Shown here in pieces: positions 41,119 to 50,652 of a DNA stretch of 64,000 nucleotides (positions are counted from its first letter, which is position 1; every line of letters begins with the position of its first letter). The stretch comes from UMGS172 sp045546915 (GTDB taxonomy: Bacteria; Bacillota; Clostridia; Oscillospirales; Acutalibacteraceae), in assembly GCA_045546915.1 (NCBI GenBank), contig JAZQDU010000012.1:1-64000 (forward strand), in the 5' to 3' direction. A program made the position numbers and the translations under genes. A model generated the notes under the pieces. The model had not been told where the DNA came from, ran no database searches, and saw nothing but the letters and a program-made list of their open reading frames with translations.

Positions 41119-42501
41119 ATGAAAAATATACTCAAGAAAACTTTTGTATTTGTTGTGGTTGCTGTTTTGTTAATGTCGGTTTCGGCATGTGGCAAGAAAA
41201 ACGGCGATTTTATAAAAGTTATCGAGAAAGACGGCTTTCAGTTTGGAATTTATAAAGGTTTTGTTGAAGTTTTGTCATACGTAGGCAACGATGTAGATGT
41301 TGTGGTACCTGAAACGATTGACCGGCAACCGGTAACCGTTGTAGGTGACTATGCTTTTAGCGGGTGTAGAACCCTAAATAGCGTGACACTTCCCATGACG
41401 GTCGAAAAAATTGGTGAAGAAGCATTCAGCCAGTGTATTTCGCTTACCGCCGTACAATTTCCCGAAACGCTTATGTCTATGGGCGACGGCATTTTTAGTT
41501 ATTGCAGTTCACTTACAACCGTCACTTTGCCTGAGGGTATAAATGCGGTACCTAAAAACGCCTTTTACCGCTGTTCTAAACTATCAAGTGTGAATGTTCC
41601 CGCTTCAGTAAAAACCATCGGTGAAAATGCATTTGCCGATTGCGGTTTGCTGACAGAAATCGGTTTTTCTGAAGGGTTGACCTTAATCGAAACAGGGGCA
41701 TTCAGCAGTTGTGAGCAATTGGAAAATGTGAATTTGCCCGATAGTTTGACCGAAATAAAATCTCATGCGTTCGAGGGTTGTGCTTCAATAAAAAACCTTA
41801 ATTTTGGAAAAGGTGTTGCAACAATAGGCGAAAAAGCGTTCGGCATGTGTTCGGCACTTGAAAGCGTTACATTTGGCGATTCACTTAAAACTTTGGGGAA
41901 TGAAGTGTTCAGTCAGTCGGGGCTAAAAACTGTAACTCTGCCCGATTCGGTTGTAAATATCGGAGCAGGTTGTTTTAAAGGTTGCCTTAGTTTGACCGAG
42001 GCAAAATTACCTACGGCTATTAAGGTTGTGCCCGACAGTATATTTGCTGATTGTCGCTCTCTTACCTCGTTTACTTTGCATGATGGTATAACTAAGGTTG
42101 GGCAATACGCCTTTTCAGGTTGCGAAAACCTTGCAACGGTGACCTTGCCTCAAGGCATTGTGGAAATTGGCAGTTATGCTTTTTCGGGTTGCCTTAAATT
42201 TGACAGTATAGTTTTGCCCGATAGTTTAAGACGAGTTGGTGAGGGTGCTTTTTCCGATTGCATAAATGCCCAAAAAATCCTGTTAGGTAACGGAATTGAG
42301 GAGATAGGAGCTTTTGCTTTTAATTACTGTTGCAGTGTGAAAAAGGTAACGGTTCCCGTATCGGTTGAAAAAATCGGGGAAGGCGTGTTTAGAAACTGCG
42401 AATATTTAAGAAGAGTTTACGTTCAAAAAGAAAAAAATTATTTTGATACATCCGATTGGGGAGTAGGCTTCAAAGTTGAGTGGAAGCCGATTAAAAAGTG
42501 A
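41119..42501 (+). CDS. Leucine-rich-repeat (BspA-like) lipoprotein
   Basis: 460 residues. Signal peptide with lipobox SVSAC (Cys about 18), then about 15 repeats of 22-23 residues of the LRR_5/BspA type (pattern IGEEAFSQCISLTAVQFPETL), forming a long extracellular solenoid. BspA-like proteins bind surfaces or host proteins; here the lipid anchor suggests a cell-surface role. TATAAT at 41075-41080 is a likely -10 box. Its stop overlaps the nth start (TGATG type). Confidence 0.9.
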   Translation: MKNILKKTFVFVVVAVLLMSVSACGKKNGDFIKVIEKDGFQFGIYKGFVEVLSYVGNDVDVVVPETIDRQPVTVVGDYAFSGCRTLNSVTLPMTVEKIGEEAFSQCISLTAVQFPETLMSMGDGIFSYCSSLTTVTLPEGINAVPKNAFYRCSKLSSVNVPASVKTIGENAFADCGLLTEIGFSEGLTLIETGAFSSCEQLENVNLPDSLTEIKSHAFEGCASIKNLNFGKGVATIGEKAFGMCSALESVTFGDSLKTLGNEVFSQSGLKTVTLPDSVVNIGAGCFKGCLSLTEAKLPTAIKVVPDSIFADCRSLTSFTLHDGITKVGQYAFSGCENLATVTLPQGIVEIGSYAFSGCLKFDSIVLPDSLRRVGEGAFSDCINAQKILLGNGIEEIGAFAFNYCCSVKKVTVPVSVEKIGEGVFRNCEYLRRVYVQKEKNYFDTSDWGVGFKVEWKPIKK

Positions 42502-43148
42502 TGAAAGAAAACGAAAAAAAGCAGATAGCAAAACAGGCGGTAAAACTTTTTGAAAACGAATATCCCGATGCCGTTTGTTCGCTTACATATAAAAATGCAT
42601 TTGAATTGCTTATAGCCACAAGGCTTTCGGCACAATGCACCGATAAAAGAGTAAACTTAGTAACGCCGGCACTTTTTGAAAGGTTTCCTGACGCTTTTAG
42701 TCTTGCCAATGCCAAAGTGCAAGAGGTTGAGGAACTCATTAAAACCTGCGGGCTGTATAAAACAAAAGCGGCCGACCTTGTAGGGATAGCAAAAATGTTG
42801 TGTGAGGATTTCGGCGGCGAGGTTCCCGATACGGTTGAGCAGTTGATTTTGTTGCCGGGCGTCGGAAGAAAAACTGCAAACTTGGTTTGCGGTGATATTT
42901 TTGGTAAACCTGCCGTTGTCACCGACACGCATTTTATACGTCTTTGCAACCGTTTTGGGTTTGTTAAGACCACCGACCCTTTAAAGGTTGAAAAACAAAT
43001 GAGGGCTATATTGCCACCTGAGAAATCAAATGATTTTTGTCACCGTGCGGTTTTGCACGGCAGAGCAGTGTGTACCGCAAGAAAAGCCTTTTGTGAAAAG
43101 TGCTGTTTTGAATCAATTTGTGAAAAACATCTTGAAAGGAAATCATAA
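42501..43148 (+). CDS. nth: Endonuclease III
   Basis: DNA glycosylase/AP-lyase for oxidised pyrimidines, 215 residues. Helix-hairpin-helix LPGVGRKTANLV with catalytic Lys (about 118), catalytic Asp in VTDTHFIRLCNR (about 137), and the 4Fe-4S motif C-x6-C-x2-C-x5-C near the C-terminus (CTARKAFCEKCCFESIC). Overlaps the genes on both sides by 1 nt, forming a DNA-repair operon with the two genes that follow. Confidence 0.95.
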   Translation: MKENEKKQIAKQAVKLFENEYPDAVCSLTYKNAFELLIATRLSAQCTDKRVNLVTPALFERFPDAFSLANAKVQEVEELIKTCGLYKTKAADLVGIAKMLCEDFGGEVPDTVEQLILLPGVGRKTANLVCGDIFGKPAVVTDTHFIRLCNRFGFVKTTDPLKVEKQMRAILPPEKSNDFCHRAVLHGRAVCTARKAFCEKCCFESICEKHLERKS

Positions 43149-44215
43149 TGAAGATAATACATTGTGCCGATATACATCTTGATTCCAAGATAAACGCTAA
43201 TCTTTCTGCCTCTAAAATCAAGCAACGAAAGGCTGAAATTCTGGCAACATTTTGCAATATGATAAATTTTGCGAAAGAACAAGGGGTCCACGTTGTAATT
43301 ATTGCAGGCGATTTGTTTGATTCCGACCGTTGTTCCGAGGCTTCAATGCAGGTGGTATTATCTGAAATCAGTGCAGCCAAAAACACAGAGTTTCTTTATC
43401 TTTGCGGAAATCACGATGCCGGTAAGACGTTGGCAAATGCTTCTGTTCCGTCTAATTTAAAACTTTTTTGTGATACCTGGACCACCTTTAACTACGACAA
43501 TGTAAGTATTACAGGTGTGGAGTTAAATAGCAACAACTGTCGCAATATTTACGACAGTCTTGTAGTTGATTCAAGCAAATTCAATATTGTTGTTCTTCAC
43601 GGTGCAAAGGCTTATACTTCGGGCGAGGACACTGTTAATTTGGGCAGTCTTGCCGAAAGAGGTATTGATTACCTTGCTTTAGGGCATTACCATTCTTACG
43701 ATTGCGGTAAACTTGATAACCGCGGTCAATGGTGTTACAGCGGCTGTCTTGAAGGACGAGGTTTTGACGAGTGCGGTGAAAAAGGTTTTGTGTTGCTCGA
43801 AATTGATAAAGATACATATAAAAAACAGTTTATAAAGGCTGCAAAAAGGGATATTGTTGCCGTTGATTGTGATATAAGCGGACTTTATGATATGGGTGCA
43901 ATTCACGATAAAGCGGTTTCTTTAGTTGAGTCGGTTGACCGTGATTCAATGGTGAGATTGTCATTGACCGGTGAGATTCCTGAAGATTCAAATAAGGATA
44001 TTCCGTTTTTAAACGAAAAACTTAATAGCATGTTTTATTTTGCCAAGGTGGTTGACGATACAAGGGTAAAAATCAATCCTGAGGATTATGTGAATGATGT
44101 TTCTTTAAAGGGTGAATTTATCCGTCGGGTCATGCAAGCCGACCTTGATGAGGAAACAAGAAGCCGAGTTATTGAATGTGGTCTGTCGGCACTTAAAGGA
44201 AGAGAGGTGTTCTGA
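43148..44215 (+). CDS. SbcD/YhaO-type exonuclease subunit
   Basis: 355-residue calcineurin-like phosphoesterase: CADIHLDS (residues 5-12), AGDLFDSDRC (about 53), CGNHDAG (about 87), VLHGAK (about 140) and GHYHSYD (about 170) supply the metal ligands. Family: SbcD/Mre11/YhaO nucleases that process DNA ends. Its last base overlaps the start of the ATPase gene, its usual partner. Confidence 0.9.
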   Translation: MKIIHCADIHLDSKINANLSASKIKQRKAEILATFCNMINFAKEQGVHVVIIAGDLFDSDRCSEASMQVVLSEISAAKNTEFLYLCGNHDAGKTLANASVPSNLKLFCDTWTTFNYDNVSITGVELNSNNCRNIYDSLVVDSSKFNIVVLHGAKAYTSGEDTVNLGSLAERGIDYLALGHYHSYDCGKLDNRGQWCYSGCLEGRGFDECGEKGFVLLEIDKDTYKKQFIKAAKRDIVAVDCDISGLYDMGAIHDKAVSLVESVDRDSMVRLSLTGEIPEDSNKDIPFLNEKLNSMFYFAKVVDDTRVKINPEDYVNDVSLKGEFIRRVMQADLDEETRSRVIECGLSALKGREVF

Positions 44216-46503
44216 TGAAACTGATAAAATGCAGTGTTGAAAATTTCGGAGCACTAAGTGGATTTAAAATGGATTTTACCGATGGCCTTTGTGTTATAAA
44301 AGAGGATAACGGATTTGGTAAAAGTACGTTGGCAGCCTTTGTAAAGGCTATGTTTTATGGTCTTCCTGTTACAAGAAAGGCAGATATAAACGAAAACGAA
44401 CGTTTAAAATACGACCCTTGGCAGGGCGGTAACTACGGTGGAAGTCTTGATTTTGAATGTGAAAAAGGCACATTCAGAATTGAACGCTTTTTCGGAAATA
44501 AGGCAAAGGACGATAGTTTTAAACTTTACGACCTTAAAAACGGCACCGAAAGTACTGTGTTTAGCGATAATATTGGTAACGAACTGTTTTCGATTGATGC
44601 TGAAAGTTTTGAAAAAAGTGTTTTTTTGCCTCAGCAAAAATTGGAAGTCGGAATGAATGCCAGCATTAATGCAAAACTAACCGGTCTTGTTGAAGACAAC
44701 GACGATATCGGAAATTTTGACCGCGCTATGGCAGAACTTGATAAGCAACAAAAAGCAAGAGGTGTTAAGGGCAGACTTGATGCCTTAAATAAGGAAATTG
44801 CTTTAATTGAGCGTGATATTGTCGACAAAAGAAGTTCTGCCGGTGTTTTGGATGTATTATTGCAACAACGCAAGCAGTATAAGTCCAAAGAAGCCGAAAT
44901 GGAAAGTAGATTGGAGCAACTTCGTCGGGAAATAAGCGTTATATCTGACCTTGCTGCAGCAATTAAGGATAACGAACGCCGAAGGGAACTGTCGGACGAA
45001 ATTGTAAAATGTAAAGGCAAAATTGAAATTATCAATAAAAAATATAAGGTTTTGCCTACTGAGAGTGAAATAACGAGTGTTAATTCGGTTGTATCACGTT
45101 ACACTCTTGCAAAATCGGGTTTAAATTTGCTTAATAAAGATACGCATGATGAACAGCGGTTTAGTGACGCCCAAAAGTTCTTTGTAAACGGTATTCCAAC
45201 CGATGAGCAACTTGCCGAGTGTAAGGAAAATTTGCGAAAATACGAAGCACAAACCGTGAGAGCCGAGACCATTAAGACTCAAATAAACGAAATTCCCGCA
45301 GAAAGTGTGCCTCAAAAAGGTAAACTTATCGAAAAAGCGGTGCTTTTAGTTGCGGCATTGTTTGCTGTGACGGGAATATTCATGTTGTTTATAAACTTAA
45401 TAGTTGGGGTTGCGCTTTTGGGCGTTGGTATCATTTCGGCAGGTGTTGCGGGATTTTTAATGCTGAAAGGCATGATAACCTCATCGGTTGCGTCGGCACC
45501 TAATAATTCCGAAAAATTAAGTGAAGAATATGCCACGTGTTTGGAAAGTGCTAACCGTTTTAAAGCACTTGCGGTAGAGTTTTTGAAAAATTACAGTGAT
45601 GACGAACCGAATGTGGCAATAGAACAAATAGCCGAGAATTTAAAGGAATATAATACATTAAAAACCATAATCGAACGCAAAAACCAACAAAGAAATGAGC
45701 AAAATCAAATTTTAACCGAATTACAAGGTGAAATTGAAGAATTTTTTGAAAAAGTTACGGGAAGTGTCCCCGAAAACTTGACCGAAACCCTTGATTTTTT
45801 ACGTGAAGACATTAAAAGTTTCGATTTTGCAACAAAAAAAATTAATGAGTGTAAGGAAAAGTTGAGTGCTATACCTCAAACGGATATTCCCGAAGGAGTC
45901 GAGGCGGTTGACCGCGAGGCTTTGATTTGTGAAGAGTCCGAATTAAGCGAAAAACTTGATGCTGTACGTCGTGAGATAACATCATTGCAGTCCCGTATTA
46001 CGGTGGCTGAACTTTCTTCAGATGCTTTGCAGGACTTTTTAAGTCAACTCGACGATAAAAACGAGCAAAAGGCAGAGTTGTCAGCCAATCTTGAGGTTGT
46101 AAGGTTAACCGAGCAATTCTTAAAAGAAGCAAGAGACGGTTTATCAAGCAGGTATATGACTGTGCTTAAAAACAAATTCAAAGAGTATACGTCTCTGGTT
46201 TGCGGGGGCACGGTTGGGGAGTTTATGTTGGATAACTCTTTGAGTTTGGGGCTTAGCCGTGACGGTGGAATCCGCGAGAGCGAGTGCTTTAGTGAAGGTT
46301 ATCGTGATATGTTGGACATTTGTATGCGTTTATCCCTTGCAGATGCTCTTTACGATGGCGAAAAACCCATGCTTATTCTTGATGACCCGTTTGTTAATCT
46401 TGATGACCAAAGGGTGCAAAATGCACTTTTGTTGCTTTCAAAGTTGGCAGAAAATCGTCAGATAATATATTTAACCTGCCATAACAGTCGAGTTCCTGAG
46501 TGA
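44215..46503 (+). CDS. SbcC/YhaN-type ATPase with membrane segments
   Basis: 762-residue SMC-like ATPase. Walker A DNGFGKSTLAAF (about 32-43), two long coiled coils (about 165-260 and 420-650), signature-like FSEGYRDMLDICMRLSLADAL (about 690) and Walker B PMLILDDPFVNLDD (about 720). Between the coils, at about 370-420, lie two strongly hydrophobic helices (AVLLVAALFAVTGIFMLF, VALLGVGIISAGVAGFLML) where SbcC has its zinc hook. This matches YhaN rather than SbcC and predicts membrane anchoring of the hook end. Partner of the upstream nuclease. Confidence 0.88.
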   Translation: MKLIKCSVENFGALSGFKMDFTDGLCVIKEDNGFGKSTLAAFVKAMFYGLPVTRKADINENERLKYDPWQGGNYGGSLDFECEKGTFRIERFFGNKAKDDSFKLYDLKNGTESTVFSDNIGNELFSIDAESFEKSVFLPQQKLEVGMNASINAKLTGLVEDNDDIGNFDRAMAELDKQQKARGVKGRLDALNKEIALIERDIVDKRSSAGVLDVLLQQRKQYKSKEAEMESRLEQLRREISVISDLAAAIKDNERRRELSDEIVKCKGKIEIINKKYKVLPTESEITSVNSVVSRYTLAKSGLNLLNKDTHDEQRFSDAQKFFVNGIPTDEQLAECKENLRKYEAQTVRAETIKTQINEIPAESVPQKGKLIEKAVLLVAALFAVTGIFMLFINLIVGVALLGVGIISAGVAGFLMLKGMITSSVASAPNNSEKLSEEYATCLESANRFKALAVEFLKNYSDDEPNVAIEQIAENLKEYNTLKTIIERKNQQRNEQNQILTELQGEIEEFFEKVTGSVPENLTETLDFLREDIKSFDFATKKINECKEKLSAIPQTDIPEGVEAVDREALICEESELSEKLDAVRREITSLQSRITVAELSSDALQDFLSQLDDKNEQKAELSANLEVVRLTEQFLKEARDGLSSRYMTVLKNKFKEYTSLVCGGTVGEFMLDNSLSLGLSRDGGIRESECFSEGYRDMLDICMRLSLADALYDGEKPMLILDDPFVNLDDQRVQNALLLLSKLAENRQIIYLTCHNSRVPE

Positions 46504-46564
46504 TATAAAAGAGGCTTTTTACAAATTGTCTTAAATTTTTATAGAAAATTTCATGGGAATATGA

Positions 46565-46570
46565 TATAAT
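46565..46570 (+). promoter_or_regulatory. Extended -10 promoter of the LCP gene
   Basis: TGATATAAT, a TG-extended -10 box, 59 nt before ATG 46629; no good -35. Confidence 0.5.
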
Positions 46571-46628
46571 ATTAAAGTTATAAAACATAAAAAATCAACT
46601 CAAATAATTCAAATATCAGGTGATATGA

Positions 46629-48146
46629 ATGAAAGTAAAGTTTGTGCATAGAATTATCGGTTTGGTAATTGCTTTTGTGTTGCTTGCTGCAAGTGGTGCG
46701 TTTTTGTGGTATTTATATACTACCAAGATGGTTCCGACTAAATATTTGAAGTTAGGTGCTGCGTTTTTCACAGTGCTTTCGTTGGCTGTGTCATTGTTGT
46801 GTATCAACATCAACAAAACATGGAGGTCATTAATTGGATGCGTTTTAGCACTATTAATAGTCGGCGTACAATGCTTTGCAGTTGATTTTATTAAGGTTAC
46901 AACCAATACTTTTGAGGAGATAACTCAGGTCGAACCCGAGTATGCCGAGGTTGGTGTATTTGTAAAGAGTGAGGATGAGGCGACAGCAATATCTGACCTT
47001 AAAGGGTACACATTTGGCATTATGAGGGCGTTGGACCGAAGTATAACCGATATTGCTATTCGTAACATTTCTAACACTTTAGGCGAAGAATTAACCGTTA
47101 TTGAATATGAGACGGTTGACGAGGTGGCTGCTGCGTTAATCGAAACAAACGAAGTTACGGCAATTATTGTAAATAAAGCGTTTGTTGAAATCTTAAGCGA
47201 AATCGAGGGCTTTGAAGATGTAGGTGAAAAAATACGTGAGGTAGGCATACTTGAAATAGAAGACACTGTAAAACTTCCAACAGGAAGTTCGGGTGGAGGC
47301 AGTTACGCTGAAGGGCCGCTTGATATCGGTACATATGTAGCACCTAATCCGTCAACAAAAATGCCCGAACACGTTGTTTCACTGTATATAAGCGGTATTG
47401 ACTGTTATGGTAAAGTTTCAAGACGCAGCCGAAGTGATGTAAACATAGTTGCATTTGCTAACACTAAAACGAAACAAATTGTACTTATTTCTGCTCCGCG
47501 AGATTTTTATGTTCCAACGCCGGTTACCAACGGTGTCTGCGATAAACTTACCAATGCCGGAATTTATGGAGCCAAGGTAAGCAAAGGTGCCCTTGAGATG
47601 CTTTATGATGCCGAGATTAATCATTATTTCAGGGTGAACTTTACCGGATTTATCAATATAGTAAATGCTATGGGCGGAATTACCGTTAATTCCAAATATG
47701 CGTTTACTACTAAAAACGGCGAAAGTTTTGTTAAAGGCGAGAATGTTCTTACCGGAAGCCAAGCTTTGGCTTTTGCACGTGAGAGAAAAAGTTTTGCAAG
47801 CGGAGACCGTCAGCGTGGTAAAAATCAGATGGAGGTTATAAAAGGTGTTATAAATAAGGCCACCAGTTTTGCTATGCTTACCAATTACAAGAAGATTTTG
47901 GATTCGGTGGCGGCAAGTATGGAAACCGATCTTCCTTATGAAAAGATAACCGAACTTATAAACAATCAGTTGAATGACAATGCCAAATGGAATGTTGTAA
48001 GTTATTCGGTTGATGGAACAGGTGCCTCAAGAAAGCCGTTTTCTCAAAAGAGCAGGTCTTATGTAATGTTACCAAAACAATCCACGATTGATAAGGCAAA
48101 AAGCCTTATTGACCAGCTTATAACCGACCAAGTTCCTACGTTGTGA
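46629..48146 (+). CDS. LytR-CpsA-Psr wall-polymer transferase
   Basis: 505 residues. Three N-terminal membrane helices (about 8-28, 40-57, 65-85), then a solute-binding-like domain (about 100-215, VGVFVKSEDEATAISDLKGY and IIVNKAFVE), then the LCP domain (about 245-400) with the lipid-phosphate Arg/Asp residues: SRSDVNIVAFAN, LISAPRDFYV, KLTNAGIYG and ARERKSF. It attaches teichoic-type or capsular polymers to peptidoglycan outside the cell. The middle domain is found in a clostridial subgroup. AGGTG precedes ATG. Confidence 0.9.
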   Translation: MKVKFVHRIIGLVIAFVLLAASGAFLWYLYTTKMVPTKYLKLGAAFFTVLSLAVSLLCININKTWRSLIGCVLALLIVGVQCFAVDFIKVTTNTFEEITQVEPEYAEVGVFVKSEDEATAISDLKGYTFGIMRALDRSITDIAIRNISNTLGEELTVIEYETVDEVAAALIETNEVTAIIVNKAFVEILSEIEGFEDVGEKIREVGILEIEDTVKLPTGSSGGGSYAEGPLDIGTYVAPNPSTKMPEHVVSLYISGIDCYGKVSRRSRSDVNIVAFANTKTKQIVLISAPRDFYVPTPVTNGVCDKLTNAGIYGAKVSKGALEMLYDAEINHYFRVNFTGFINIVNAMGGITVNSKYAFTTKNGESFVKGENVLTGSQALAFARERKSFASGDRQRGKNQMEVIKGVINKATSFAMLTNYKKILDSVAASMETDLPYEKITELINNQLNDNAKWNVVSYSVDGTGASRKPFSQKSRSYVMLPKQSTIDKAKSLIDQLITDQVPTL

Positions 48147-48184
48147 GGTTGTTTAGATTTGTTAAAATGAAAGAGGGATAAAAG

Positions 48185-48772
48185 TTGATAAAAAACAAAG
48201 CTGATTACATACGCTATTTGCAGTGTGACGCAAAATCTCTCGGGTGTAAAAGGAAAAGGCCAAGGTTAATAGGTGACGAAATTTGGAAGTTTCAACGTTG
48301 CCTTAGGAAAAGGGAGTATTATTTAACCTTTACAGGCTTAAAAAAAATAATATTCACTTTGCCGATTTTTCTTAACCGTTTAAAGTTTAGGAACATTTCT
48401 TTAAAACTGGGATTTTCTATTCCGGCAGGTGTTTTTGACGAAGGTTTAGCTATTGTTCATTATGGAAATATTGTAGTAAGTCATGGTGCAAAGGTAGGTA
48501 AAAATTGCAGAATACATGAAGGCGTTAATATAGGCGCCACTAATGGTAGCAACAAGGCGGCAACTATTGGTGATAATGTTTTTATTTCAACCGGTGCAAA
48601 AATCATTGGAGATATTTCTATCGCCGATGATGTTGCAATAGCGGCTAATGCAGTCGTTGTAAAGTCAATAACCGAGGCAGGCACAACATGGGGAGGAGTT
48701 CCTGCTAAAAAAATAAGTGATAATGATTCTCATGCCAATCTTCCTTGCTTGTTTCCAAATGACGGGATATAA
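48185..48772 (+). CDS. Serine acetyltransferase-like hexapeptide protein
   Basis: 195 residues with a left-handed beta-helix in the C-terminal half: VSHGAKVGKNCRIHEGVNIGAT, IGDNVFISTGAKIIGDI and the active-site region NIGATNG of CysE-like O-acetyltransferases. The N-terminal helical part is shorter than in CysE, so a sugar or polymer O-acetyltransferase is equally likely, as the preceding LCP gene would suggest. TTG 48185 is the start, GAGGG 9 nt upstream. Confidence 0.8.
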   Translation: MIKNKADYIRYLQCDAKSLGCKRKRPRLIGDEIWKFQRCLRKREYYLTFTGLKKIIFTLPIFLNRLKFRNISLKLGFSIPAGVFDEGLAIVHYGNIVVSHGAKVGKNCRIHEGVNIGATNGSNKAATIGDNVFISTGAKIIGDISIADDVAIAANAVVVKSITEAGTTWGGVPAKKISDNDSHANLPCLFPNDGI

Positions 48773-48807
48773 AATGTAAAGGCAAATGGCCTTTAAGGGG
48801 TGGAGTT

Positions 48808-49389
48808 ATGAACTTTTTAGAACAAAGAATTTTAAAGGACGGCATTGTAAAAAAAGGCAATGTTTTAAAGGTTGACAGTTTCCTTAACCATCAGATGGAT
48901 ATCGAACTTATGGATATGATGGGGCAGGAGTTTTATAACCGTTTTAAGGATAAAAAAATAACCAAGGTGCTTACCATTGAGGCATCAGGCATTGCTATTG
49001 CTTGTTCGGTTGCACGTTGTTTTAATGTACCGGTTGTGTTTGCTAAAAAAAGCAAGAGTATTAACATCGATGGTGAAATGTACGTTGCCGAGGTTGAATC
49101 GTTCACCCATAAAAATGTAAATAAGGTAATTGTGTCTAAACGCTTTTTAAGTAACGAGGACCATGTACTTATAGTAGACGATTTTCTTGCAAACGGTTGT
49201 GCTTTGCAGGGACTAATATCAATTACCGAAAGTGCGGGAGCAACGGTTGAAGGTCTTGGAATTGCCATTGAAAAAGGATTTCAATACGGTGGCAGAGCCA
49301 TAAGGAATTTAGGATACCGTTTGGAGTCATTGGCAATAGTTGAGTCGATGGACGAGGAGTCGGGTACAGTTAAGTTTAGGGAGCAGTAA
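48808..49389 (+). CDS. xpt: Xanthine phosphoribosyltransferase
   Basis: 193-residue type I PRTase of the Xpt family: NFLEQRILKDG and VDSFLNHQMD at the start, IEASGIAIACSVA (about 51), PRPP loop VLIVDDFLANGCA (about 121-133). Salvages xanthine to XMP. No purine riboswitch fits in the 35-nt gap before it. GGGGTGGAG precedes ATG 48808. Confidence 0.93.
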   Translation: MNFLEQRILKDGIVKKGNVLKVDSFLNHQMDIELMDMMGQEFYNRFKDKKITKVLTIEASGIAIACSVARCFNVPVVFAKKSKSINIDGEMYVAEVESFTHKNVNKVIVSKRFLSNEDHVLIVDDFLANGCALQGLISITESAGATVEGLGIAIEKGFQYGGRAIRNLGYRLESLAIVESMDEESGTVKFREQ

Positions 49390-49390
49390 A

Positions 49391-49945
49391 ATGCTTACAT
49401 TGTTTTGGACATTTTTTAAAATAGGTCTTTTTACGTTTGGCGGCGGGTACGCCATGATTGCCAATATAAGAGAAATAGTTGTTGAGAACAAAAAATGGTT
49501 GACCGAAGATGAACTTTTAGAGATTACCGCTGTTGCCGAATCAACACCAGGCCCGATTGCAATAAATCTTGCCACCTATGTAGGTTTTAAGAAAAGGGGC
49601 TTTTGGGGAAGTGTTATGGCTACATGTGGGGTGGTTTTGCCGTCGCTAATTATTATTTTTATTATTTCATTGTTTTTGGATTCGTTTTTAGCAAACAAAT
49701 ACGTTGCATTTGCCTTTAAAGGGATTAAATGTGCAGTGGCATTTCTTATAATTAAAGCAGGTGTTGTTTTTTTCAAAAAAATGCCTAAAAAAGTGTTGCC
49801 GTATGCCACGTTTACGGTCGTCTTTGCAGCAATGTTGATATTTGAAGTTTTGTCGGTTAAATTCAGTTCTATAATACTCATATTAATCGGTGCTGTTTTG
49901 GGACTGGCAGTGTATCCCAAAAGCGGAAAGACGGTGGACAAATGA
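49391..49945 (+). CDS. Chromate-transporter-family protein, half 1
   Basis: 184-residue membrane protein, half-size CHR family member: FFKIGLFTFGGGYAMIANI, then AESTPGPIAINLATYVGF, with five to six helices. Pairs with the next gene to form one functional transporter; the natural substrate in anaerobes may not be chromate. ATG 49391 has GGGAG 7 nt upstream and follows xpt directly. Confidence 0.9.
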   Translation: MLTLFWTFFKIGLFTFGGGYAMIANIREIVVENKKWLTEDELLEITAVAESTPGPIAINLATYVGFKKRGFWGSVMATCGVVLPSLIIIFIISLFLDSFLANKYVAFAFKGIKCAVAFLIIKAGVVFFKKMPKKVLPYATFTVVFAAMLIFEVLSVKFSSIILILIGAVLGLAVYPKSGKTVDK

Positions 49946-50520
49946 TTTACCTTCTGCTGTTTGCTGAATTTTTTAAAGTTGGGCTTTTTTGCTTTGGCGG
50001 TGCATTTGGCATGATACCGTTAATTGAAGAAACGGTTTTGCGCCACGGTTGGCTTACAGAATCAAGATTTGTTGAGCTTATCGGTGTTTGCGAATCAACA
50101 CCAGGGCCGATTGCTGTTAACATGGCAACTTACATTGGCTCTACCCAAGGTGGTTTTTTTGGTAGTGTCGTTGCTACGTTGGGTGTTGTATTGCCATCGT
50201 TTTTAATAATTCTCGTTATAGCATCTTTACTTAAAAATTTTTCTGATAATAAATATTTCAAAGCGTTTTTAAAAGGTGTAAAACCTGTTGTTACAGCGCT
50301 TATTTTATCAACCGGTGTAATATTTTTGTTTAAGAGTTTGGGCTTTGTTTCGATAACTAATATACGAATCGATATAGTAAGCCTTGCCATTTTTTCGTTG
50401 TTGCTGTTAGTGTATTTTCTTGTTAAATGTGTATTTAAGAAGAAAATTTCATCAATTTTTCTCATAGCACTGTCAGCGGTGCTCGGTATTGGCATTTCAA
50501 TGCTTAGTGAAATTTTATAG
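49942..50520 (+). CDS. Chromate-transporter-family protein, half 2
   Basis: 192 residues, same fold as the preceding gene: FFKVGLFCFGGAFGMIPLIEE and CESTPGPIAVNMATYIGS. The 4-nt ATGA overlap indicates coupled translation. Two-gene CHR pairs are usual in Clostridia. Confidence 0.9.
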   Translation: MIYLLLFAEFFKVGLFCFGGAFGMIPLIEETVLRHGWLTESRFVELIGVCESTPGPIAVNMATYIGSTQGGFFGSVVATLGVVLPSFLIILVIASLLKNFSDNKYFKAFLKGVKPVVTALILSTGVIFLFKSLGFVSITNIRIDIVSLAIFSLLLLVYFLVKCVFKKKISSIFLIALSAVLGIGISMLSEIL

Positions 50521-50570
50521 TCTAGTGTTAAGTTTTTGAAAGGTTTACTAAAATCATAAAATATAAAATA

Positions 50571-50608
50571 AATAACCCATCTTTTGAAAGAAGATGGGTT
50601 ATTTTTTT
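50571..50608 (+). terminator. Terminator after the transporter pair
   Basis: Arms AATAACCCATCTT and AAGATGGGTTATT around TTGAAAG, then TTTTT. Confidence 0.9.
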
Positions 50609-50652
50609 AACTTTAGAGCATAATAAGTTTTACTTTGAGTTTGGGGGCTTAG

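Noticed and set aside
48773..48807. Purine riboswitch before xpt
   Set aside because: The gap is 35 nt and lacks the conserved core; too short for the aptamer.
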